Positions 56,024 through 64,000 of a stretch of DNA of 64,000 nt are shown here, piece by piece. The notes under the pieces are model-generated. The model made no database searches. It was not told where the DNA came from and saw only the letters and a list, made by a program, of their open reading frames with translations. The DNA is taken from assembly GCA_032719365.1 (NCBI GenBank), contig CM064862.1:1314501-1378500 (forward strand), given 5' to 3'. The DNA is from Prinsepia uniflora. Its lineage: Eukaryota; Streptophyta; Magnoliopsida; Rosales; Rosaceae. Each line of letters opens with the position of its first letter. Positions within the stretch are counted from its first letter, which is position 1. The translations under genes were made by a program, and so were the position numbers.

Positions 56024-56149
56024 TGTAAGATGTTGATGAAGTTTCACTCCAAAACCAATTGACAATGAGGGGGAGTAGCTCAAGATCATATAAGACACAA
56101 ATTGTAGTTGCACTTTTCCGATATGGGATATTTTTCTCACATCTCAACA
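56024..56149 (-). mobile_element. TRIM solo LTR
   Basis: The reverse complement starts TGTTGAGATGTGAG and ends ATCTTACA. It matches the TRIM LTR at 14030-14151, including GTGCAACTACAATTTGTG and GAGCTACTCCCC. Flanking 5-bp sequences (TGCCA and ACTAT) do not match. Confidence 0.75.
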
Positions 56150-56263
56150 ACTATCATATAACTTTTTTGTGTCTATTTGCATTATCTATAATTAAGTGAC
56201 AAATATCTAAGTCAATATGTAGAAAAACCTTAGCTAGTTGTCATCCCTCAATATTAATGCAAT

Positions 56264-56709
56264 TGTTGTGAAGGAAATTAGGTAGAGGAGGATTGTAGAG
56301 AGAATATAGGGAGGCAGGGAGAAGGAAAGTTCTCTATGAAAATAATACGTACGTTTATAATGAATTAGTTAGGGTTTACAAAGGTAATTGATACCTTATA
56401 TAAGGAGGGATAAATAATAAATACAAAATGACTATACTACCCCTAGTACCATTTACATAAATGAAATAACCGGGGTAACAAAACCCGAGATATGAGCAAA
56501 TGCATATGAGTCAAATCAAGGCATCTTCAGGATACATTGTTAGTGGGATGATTATACAAAAATGTGCCTCATTAAAATCTAGCTAGGTAACAAAACCTAA
56601 TGGGACAAAATAACCCTGGTTCTAGGACAAAAGAGTACACGATAATCATGTGAGTATACTTCGGGATACTCAGTATACTTCTGGATACTTGGTATACTTC
56701 AGGATAGTC
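56264..56709 (-). repeat. 3' LTR of Copia 2 (inner limit approximate)
   Basis: The outer end on the plus strand is TGTTGTGAAGG. Toward the interior are three 19-bp tandem units AGTATACTTCNGGATACTN (56653-56709), then purine tracts on the minus strand (AGGGGGAC and AGGGGGAGTT, about 56709-56732). The second LTR is outside the window, so the limits cannot be checked. Confidence 0.6.
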
Positions 56710-56735
56710 CCCCTGATCTTAACTCCCCCTGAAAA

Positions 56736-57584
56736 CTACAAATTAGGTAGATAAGCTAGTCTACGTAAGCCAATACCTCGCACATGCTGCTGGAATGTGG
56801 CCTTTGGTAATGACTTAGTGAACAAGTTTGCATGATTATCTTGAGACCGTATTGACTTGATCTCAATCTTCCGATGTTCTTGCTGTTGTTGGTTGAAGAA
56901 GAACTTCAGTGCAATATGCTTGGTGTTGTCTCCCTTAATGAAATCGGTATTCATTTGCTCTATGCAGCCAGCATTATCTTCGTAGATAACTGTCAGTTCA
57001 TTATGGGTGAAATTCAGCCCACAAGTACTTCGAATATGCCTAGTAATGGCTCTTAGCCATATGCATTTACGAACTGCTGCGTGTAGGGCTAGAATCTCTG
57101 CATGATTTGAAGATGTCGCAACAAGGGTCTGTTTCGTAGACCTCCAAGATATTGATGTGTTCCCAATGGTAAAGACATAACCGGATTAGGAACGTGCCTT
57201 GTGTGGGTCTGATAGGTAACCTGCATCAGCATACCCACGAGGCTTGCATCATTCCGATGATCAAGGGGGTTTAATTCATTACTCGATGCATAAAGATAGA
57301 ATAAGCCCATATTCGTTGTACCTCTAAGGTATCAAAAGATGTCCCTTTATGCCATTCCAGTGGCGGCGTGTTGGCGCAGAGCTAAATCTAGCTAGTAAGT
57401 TCACATCGAATGAAATGTCCAGTTTAGTGCATTGAGCCAAGTACAATAATGCACCTATTGCACTAAGATATGGCACTTCTGGTGTCAATATCTCCTCGTT
57501 ATCATATGCTGGACGAAACGGGTCCTTCTTAGGATTTAGACTTCGGACGATCATGGACGTGCTTGAAGGTTTCATTTTATCTTC
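56736..57584 (-). pseudogene. Copia 2 RT C-terminus and RNase H (decayed)
   Basis: Continues RT after the solo LTR: KMKPSSTSMIVRSLNPKKDP, then VPYLSAIGALLYLAQCTKLD and ISFDVNLLARFSSAPTRRHW, the conserved Copia block after RT. The RNase H part is broken into frames at 57310-57089 and 57056-56736. It ends with EIKSIRSQDNHANLFTKSLP and FQQHVRGIGLRRL, a typical Copia pol terminus. Several frameshifts. Confidence 0.85.
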
Positions 57585-60500
57585 TGACACGACCCATCCA
57601 ATCCCCTCGGGATTACCGTGGGATGTGTCATGCTCCCGTCTGACGCGAAGTGTCAGACAAGGGATAACCTCAAGCCACTGCCCCAACGGGCTTCCAGAGT
57701 GCGCAAGGATCGATGGAGGAGGCATGCAATGTCCCAGTCTCTGCTGCAAGTCGCATCCGTAATCAACCTGAATGACATTAAAAACAACAAAGGCTGTGAG
57801 TGGACGAAAATAAACAAGTTCATAAAACACATTTAATAAGACATTTATGCCCTTCCATAAAAACGTATGCATGCATCGAAAACCAGTAAGTAAACTAATT
57901 ACAAAAAAACAGGCCTTAGCCCAGAAACCGTTAAAACCAAATCATGTGGATCTCTACCCAAAACCATGAATACCGAAAACCAACATATATTATATAAATC
58001 CGACAACCAGAATACCAATTCCAATTCCAAGTGGGCCATCGCCCAAAACCATAGCTATAAATACCATTTCCAGAAAAACATGTTTAAACCATCCTGGGCA
58101 TCCCAGATGCCTAGCATCCCAGACGCTCGACGTCCCAGACGTCATATCTCACGGTATAATAAGCAACGCGTGCTGCACGGGGTCTCTCCGGGTCAATATC
58201 TCTGACATCCCATATTTCTGACGTCCCAGACGTCCAATCATAGCAATCCTGCTCTTGAGTCATCATACGGTCCGGTAGCTCCGTATAATGACCCCTCGCA
58301 GGCAATGCACCGTGGATTCCCCAGTGTCCCAGACACCTGGAGGAGACTATCACATATCCTCATATCAAGATGGTTTATGGAAAACAGTTTATCAATCATT
58401 TCAAATATCTCGAGGGCCCTGCCCGGAATTTCCATGAAACCATCACAAGTCCAAACATCTGATTTATCAAATCCAAAACCATTTATTCAAATCCATTTAG
58501 GGTCCACGACCCTAAATCACATTTAAAAATAACTGGGCCCCTGGCCCGATTTCATAAAGCAATTGGGCCCTCGGCCCGATTACGTAACTTAATTGAACTC
58601 CAAGTCCGAGGTTTCCAAAACAATTGGGCCTCATGCCCGAGTTTGTCATTCCAATTTCAAAATCATTTCATGAAATCATATCCAAAACCATAAGTATGGA
58701 AACTCAGTGTAAAACCGAAAAAACCTCGATTTACGTGCAAGCACGTAAATCACCTCGAAGTGCGTGAAACCATATAATTCACCAATATCCAAATCAACAT
58801 CATATTATCACAACCATAATCCATATAAAATAGTTATGCATGCATAAAATTTATGAAACCAAAGTCCACTCACAGACCGTCCTACGATGCGTCTCGATAC
58901 GCGTGCCATAGGCCTTCCCGGGCCTCGTCACCATCACCGGGACTCCCAAACCTGTCCAAATCACACTAGAGGGTCACTAACCTCATCATTAACCTCCTAT
59001 TAAAGTCGAGTAATTTTTCCGAATTTTTAACTATTTTTAAACTTGATCCGAAACCTTCCGATGCCCCGAACATTATCGAGACGGTGTCCGATCGACACGA
59101 AACCAGTCCCAAAATGTTCGTTAAATCGAATAGATTATTTCACGTGTTGAAAGTTTCCCCAAAAGACCTTACACGCACCCCCACGCGCCAGTTGAACCCC
59201 CTGCGCGTGAAACCCACGCGCCGGGTACTGTTCATCATCATCGAGCTTGGACGGGTCCTGCAACCGGGTCACCGTGACCCGGGGGTTGACCCGTTCGGTT
59301 CTCAGCCATTACTCAACCATTTCCTACGGGGTTTCTTCCTACGTGTTCATCTAGGTCCAATTAAGAGGTTTATGAAATCAAAATCAAGAAAACACGTCTA
59401 GATCTTTACCTCTGAACAAAAACCCGAAGCCCAGATTTTTCGATCGTCCTTCCTCTCGATCCAGCCCTCATCGAGCCTCGAAATCAGGTTCAATGGGCTC
59501 GTCTCTGTCCCTAGGTCTCATTAGAATCGAATAGGAGTTCAAAACTACAGTTAAAGTCCGACTTTCAAAACTGGGACAAAGATAGCTCTCGGGTTACTCA
59601 CCTTGCCGTGAACCACCGTGGTCTCCGGCCGTTCTAGGCCTCAAAACCGATCTCACTCGTCTCCTAGAGTCCCCAGTAGCACGACCCAAACAATAGGATT
59701 AGCTAAAAGCCTCTAAATCCCAACCTTGAATTTTTTTGAATATTTCCACCTCACGGTCGAGCTCCCCGCCGTGGCCACTGCCGTGAGCCACCGTCCAGTC
59801 CTCCCATTCCACTAGCCTCTCACTCTCCCTCAGTCCCTACTCAATGTAACTCACACAACAGAGACGGTGAGGTGAGGGATATGTGTGTTTGTATGGGGGA
59901 AGAAAATGGGGTATCGGGTTGTGCTTATAACAGAGATGATGGAGTTTGACCAGATGGTGGAGTTTGATCAGATGGGGAGGGATGAGATGGATGGTGCAGA
60001 TTGAAGGCATAGGTCAGATGAAGGGCCAAGATCAAAAGGTGAAGTAAGTGGGAATTAACAATTAATTAAAATCTTAATATTTTAATCCAATCTCACCAAT
60101 CAAGACATAGGTCCACATTTTCAGGTTATTGGTCCACATGTCCCACTTAAAAAGTCTGACCTAATCAGAATAAGCCACATGTCCTCGCCTCGTAATGCGC
60201 GCATTGTGAAATCGAACTTCCGTGACCCATAACTTTCCCGTTCGAAGTCCGATTTCAACGTGCCGCCTGTCTATGAATTCGTATCCTTCCGATCTACGTA
60301 ACGGTCCTCGGACCTCGGCCATCGGACCTCCCGGTCAAAAAGTCAACATTTTGCCCCTATTAACCAAAATTACCAAAATGCCCCTTAACTTCCGAACGTC
60401 ATAACTTCCTCCTCTAATGTCGGAATCGGACGTGCCACCTGTCTATGAACTCGTGACGTCCCAAACTACGTCACGGTCATCGGTCAAAGTCCATTTGACC

Positions 60501-60652
60501 GCCCGAAATAAAAGTCAACATTTTACCCACGACTAGGGGCAAAATGGTCATTTTACATCGTTCGTCCGATTTCGCCCAACTAATCACCGATTAACCCCAC
60601 TAATTATGATTAGTTACTAATTTAATCCCAAAATTCGGGACGGGTCGTTACA
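57585..60652 (-). mobile_element. Solo LTR of the giant-LTR family (minus strand), TSD TCTTC
   Basis: The reverse complement starts TGTAACGACCCGTCCC and ends GGGTCGTGTCA (3068 bp). Perfect TCTTC duplications flank it (57580-57584 and 60653-60657). The two diverged promoter-side modules, the GGGC/GCCC array (58505-58640) and the TGGG-loop hairpins (58097-58234) are all present. More diverged than the LARD-like LTRs. Confidence 0.95.
58097..58234 (-). repeat. Covarying micro-hairpin cluster (minus-strand copy)
   Basis: Plus-strand forms: GGCATCCCAGATGCC (58097-58111), AGCATCCCAGACGCT (58113-58127, one wobble-type mismatch), GACGTCCCAGACGTC (58129-58143) and GACGTCCCAGACGTC (58220-58234). The GGCATC/GATGCC stem is a further compensated variant. 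Confidence 0.88.
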
Positions 60653-61261
60653 TCTTCATTAAAGCGTCTCAACATCTTCTGGATGTAATTTGATTGATGG
60701 ACCAAAATTCCTTCTGCACGGTGCTTGAGCTCCAAGCCGAGACAAAAGTGTGTTCTCCCAAGATCCTTCATTTCAAATTCTAACTTCAGGTGTTTAGCGG
60801 TTTCTTGGATCTCTTCAGAAATACCAATTAGATTCATGTCATCGACATAAACTGCCACTATAGCGAACCTGAAACATGTTTTCTTAATAAACACGCATGG
60901 GCACAATTCATTATTAACATATCCCAATCTGATCAAATATTCACTTAAACGGTTATACCACATCCGTCCGGATTGTTTCAATCCATAAAGTGAACACCTC
61001 AAACGAATGGTGAGCGTGTTCTGTGGTCCGGAACTATTTGCATCAGATATCTCAAGTCTTTCAAGAACTTTCATATATATATATATATATCTCTATATCT
61101 AGATCCCTATAGAGATAAGCTGTGATCACATCCAAAAGCTTCATTCTCAGTTTTTTGGAAACTACCAAACTGATAAGGTAGCAGAACGTTATAATATCCA
61201 TTACGGGAGGATACATCTCCTCATAATCAATCCTAGGGTGTTGAGAAAATCCTTGCGCCAC
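60653..61261 (-). pseudogene. Copia 2 reverse transcriptase, N-terminal and central part
   Basis: Starts with AQGFSQHPRIDYEEMYPPVM and LLDVITAYLYRDLD, where the conserved catalytic Asp is D of LLDV. A TA-rich microsatellite expansion then encodes a run of IY. Downstream are CSLYGLKQSGRMWYNRL, VAVYVDDMNLIG (active-site YVDD) and LGRTHFCLGLELKHRAEGIL, then SNYIQKMLRRFNED at the insertion point. A frame change near 61061-61074 splits it. Confidence 0.88.
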
Positions 61262-61632
61262 TAAACAAGCTTTATCTCACAATCTCGTTTTTCTCATTAC
61301 GTTTCCTTACAAATACCCATTTAAAGCCTACGGGTTTAACATGGGAGGTGTGGGAGCTACATGTCCAAACACCTTTCTTTTTGTCAAGAAATTAAGTTCG
61401 ACCTGGATTGCTTCTTTCCATTTTGGCCAGTCTTCTCTACGTTGGCATTCATCAACGGAGCGAGGTTCGATATCATCACTAGTTATTATTTCAGTAGCTA
61501 CTGCGAATAAAATATATCATCGATGATAATATCATTCTGATTCCATATCTCATTTAAGCATGCATAGTTTACCGAGATCTCTATATTCTCAGGAGTGGGT
61601 TCAGACGTTGAGGTGTCCCCCAACGTCGTCTC

Positions 61633-62349
61633 TTATAAGACAGACCCATAATCCGGAATTATCTCATGAGATGGATAAGATGATATTGTGATATCCAAGG
61701 GATTCGATTGTGCCAAATTTATCCTTTTCCGGGGATAAGAATCCTTCGAACCTGTTGGTCTACCTCGCTTCATAGCAGGAACATATAACTGGTTAACCGC
61801 CATGGCCGTACTTCGTCCATCTGGGACGACTGGTCCTACAAGGACGTCTATCCTTACATGCACATTTGCAGCAGGTATATGTGATCTTGTCACTTTAGCT
61901 AGATCAGAGAAAGCATCTGGCATATTATTAGCTACACTCTGTAGATCTAGAATTCTCCTCACTTCATTCTCACTTTGTGATGTTCGGAGATCAAGATGAG
62001 ACATAGTGGAGACATTCCACGACAATTCACGTCGTTCTTAAGGAACAGTGACGTTCTTATCTCTCCCTAACGGCGGGAAGACTGTTTCATTGAAGTGACA
62101 ATCCGCAAATTGGGCAGTAAAGATATCGCCTGTCAAGGGCTCTAAATAACGTATAATGGAGGGAGATTCATAGCTGACATATATGCCCCTCCGGTGTTGA
62201 GGTCCCATTTTTATATGTTTTGGCGGCACAATTGGCACGTAAACTGCACACCTAAAAATGCATAAGTGCGAAACATCAGGTTCGTACCCAGTTACCAGCT
62301 GTAACGCGGAATAGGGTTGGGTGACAGTGGGCCTCAACCGGACCAACAT
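61633..62349 (-). pseudogene. Copia 2 integrase C-terminal region and linker
   Basis: Frames 62349-62038 (YSALQLVTGYEPDVSHLCIF, RGIYVSYESPSIIRYLEPLT) and 62025-61633 (LDLRTSQSENEVRRILDLQS, KRGRPTGSKDSYPRKR) give the integrase C-terminal 'GYxxxSxxYRxxxP' type block and the low-conservation stretch before RT. 61262-61632 has no long frame. Confidence 0.75.
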
Positions 62350-62988
62350 AGCTGCATGAAAAATTGCATAACCCTACGCAAAAATTGGGAGCTTGGTGCG
62401 CATAACCAATGTCCGTGCATCATTTGTAATCGTTTAATGAATGCTTCTGCAAGACCATTCTGGGTGTGAACATGGGAAACTGGATGTTCAACATCAATCC
62501 TAAGGGACATGCAATAATCATCGAAATATTTCTATGTAAACTCACCGGCATTATCAAGTCTGATGGACTTTATAGGATAATCCAAATGGTGATCCCTTAA
62601 TTTAATTATTTGGTTAAGGAGTTTAGCAAACGCAGCATTGCGTGTGGACAATAGGGTCACATGGGACCACCTCGTCGATGCATCAACCAAAACCATGTAA
62701 TATTTAAACAGTCCACATGGTGGTTGGATGGGTCCACAAATATCCCTTGTATTCTGTACAAGAAAGGGATAGGTTCTTTATCTATCTTTACATATGATGG
62801 TTAGTGTTAAATTTTCCTATTGAGCAAGCTTGGTATAGTGTTTCACTAAACACAAGGTCCTTATTTGTAAAGGGATTCCCGTGTGATGTATTGAGGATAC
62901 AGCGCATCATACCTTGACCTAGGTGTCCTAATCGGTCATGCCATAATAAGTAGTTGCTAGGGTTAGGTAGCTTCCGACTAGCCATCAA
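62350..62988 (-). pseudogene. Copia 2 GAG-pre-integrase and integrase core (decayed)
   Basis: 62988-62788 encodes YLLWHDRLGHLGQGMMRCIL and ACSIGKFNTN, the pre-integrase zinc region. Further on, split by stops, the reading has CGPIQPPCGLFKYYMVLVDA and SIRLDNAGEF (catalytic Asp), then HTQNGLAEAFIKRLQ (catalytic Glu region). Confidence 0.75.
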
Positions 62989-63379
62989 TGATTTTAATAG
63001 TGGTCATGTAAAGTCCACTCCTGAGGCATTTTAATTTCTCCAATGTACGCTTCCGGCCATAAAAATTGGAGGTGATGCAAAGATATTCCACATTCTTTTC
63101 TTTGGTGGTTTCAACATGATAATCATTATCTCGAATATCCTTAAAACTCAATAACGTTCTGCTGGAACTTGGGGAGCATAAGACTTCAGTAATGGTAAAT
63201 ACGGTACCATTGGACAACATAAAGTGGGCTCTTCCGGAGCCTTCAATCAGGTTTGATTGGCCAGATATAGTTGTCATCGGGGTGTGGTTAGGTATTAAGT
63301 TTGTTAAAAATATCCTATCACGGAGGATAGTGTGCGTAGTAGCACTGTCGGCTAGACAAAAAATTTCACCACTTGACAT
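62978..63379 (-). pseudogene. Copia 2 aspartic protease region
   Basis: IFCLADSATTHTILRDRIFL carries the Asp-Ser-Ala active-site block. It is followed by ISGQSNLIEGSGRAHFMLSN and EVLCSPSSSRTLLSFKDI, the usual protease core of Copia elements, and then the start of the pre-integrase region. It stops at 62978. Confidence 0.82.
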
Positions 63380-63585
63380 GCCTAACCATCAATGTAACTT
63401 AAATAATCAAGAATCACATTTACGAAAAATAAATAAATGGATTAGATAAATAATATTCGAGTAGATAACAAAATAAGTCCAAAACAAAAATGAATCACCA
63501 AATAATACCCAAAAATAGTAATAGAAACAATATCCATAAAGAAAAAGACTCAAACGCCGATCATATCCATGTATAGGCAAATATC

Positions 63586-64000
63586 TCAATCATCATCATG
63601 TCTGACTGCAGTCTGAAAATCAGCAATGGCCAGAGTGATATCAGTGGGGATTGGTCTTGCAGCAAAATTTGCCTCTTGAGTACCACGTCCGGCATGGTAC
63701 TGGGCAATGACTTGGGCGGATGAACGACTGGTGCGGGACCAGTGATCGCGACCTCCACACTTATAACATAAGTCATGTGAGTTTTGATTCTGGTGGCGAT
63801 GGGTCAGACCAGGGTTCCTCTCGTTTCGAGCGCGCGAACCTGAAGGAGGGCGGTTTCCATCACGTGGACCTAGACCACGATTACCACGCCCACATGGGGC
63901 ATGGTAACATTGGGCTTGATCATAGAGGTATCCACCACGTCTTGGACGATTACGTCCTCCACCTCTACCATGACCTCGGTTTCTCCACTCGAGGTGCAAC
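63586..64000 (-). pseudogene. Copia 2 gag C-terminal part
   Basis: An Arg/Gly-rich stretch (RGHGRGGGRNRPRRGGY, NRGLGPRDGNRPPSGSRA) precedes a zinc-knuckle region CYKCGGRDHWSRTS. The fourth ligand Cys is replaced by Ser, so the knuckle is C-x2-C-x4-H without its last Cys. The frame runs off the right edge. 63380-63585 is an AT-rich stretch with no clear coding content. Confidence 0.8.

Larger units (their letters stand above)
55150..56263 (+). repeat. Segmental duplication, copy 2 (interrupted)
   Basis: Counterpart of 47990-48625. Similarity runs from about 55150 to 55585 and resumes at about 56185-56263. The gap holds a repeat cluster (55590-55800) and a TRIM solo LTR. The Copia 2 LTR begins at 56264, within the shared CAATATTAATGCAAT block. 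Confidence 0.75.
56264..64000 (-). mobile_element. Ty1/Copia retrotransposon 2, 5' part beyond the window, with nested solo LTR
   Basis: A minus-strand Copia element read from the right edge leftward: gag tail, protease, integrase, RT, RNase H, 3' LTR. Many stops and frameshifts make it older and dead. A minus-strand giant solo LTR interrupts RT at 57585-60652, and the RT reading resumes across the TCTTC duplication. The predicted far-side duplication is GCAAT (56259-56263). Confidence 0.88.

Noticed and set aside
57324..57872. 182-codon minus-strand frame
   Set aside because: The N-terminal half is solo-LTR sequence; only the part left of 57585 is Copia RT.

Overview
This is plant nuclear DNA, most likely from a dicot. 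It has GT-AG introns, AT-rich spacers, nested Copia and Gypsy-type LTR retrotransposons, a plant L1-like LINE, a Pack-MULE, TRIM and SINE elements, and cytosolic-type HSP70 genes with the usual plant intron position. The F-box/LRR fragments and the giant LTRs beginning TGTAACGACCCG resemble Rosaceae sequence, but that placement is inference. There are no prokaryotic operons, no CRISPR array, and I recognised no tRNA or rRNA gene.

Layout. 1-8868: a young non-autonomous LTR element with about 3.1-kb LTRs and no coding interior, inserted into a decayed LINE (8869 to about 13420, minus strand). 13428-14151: a tandem tRNA-derived SINE pair and a rearranged TRIM. 16.2-27.7 kb: two convergent, probably functional HSP70 genes that both stop right after the beta substrate-binding domain, with related promoters; between them lie repeats, including a direct duplication. 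28384-31609 and 32890-35877: two solo LTRs with perfect 5-bp target-site duplications (TSDs). 37.7-46.0 kb: an F-box/LRR pseudogene split by a Copia element (38937-45699), which itself carries an internally deleted solo LTR (43661-45020). 46.3-48.0 kb: a third, dead HSP70 copy holding a hAT-like insertion. 50231-52975: a Pack-MULE with long inverted ends and a perfect 9-bp TSD, carrying a FAR1-related fragment and a ribosomal bL12 gene copy. 56264 to the right edge: a second, minus-strand Copia element interrupted by a minus-strand solo LTR (57585-60652).

The only intact protein-coding genes I can support are the two lidless HSP70s; nearly everything else is mobile DNA. The most unusual signal is in the LTR family. 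Every copy carries arrays of tiny inverted repeats whose stem bases change in compensating pairs between units and copies, while the short loops stay nearly constant. This points to a structured RNA or DNA element that ordinary annotation would miss. The duplicated polypurine-tract module and a long-open antisense frame in the same LTRs are further clues about how a coding-free element stays mobile.
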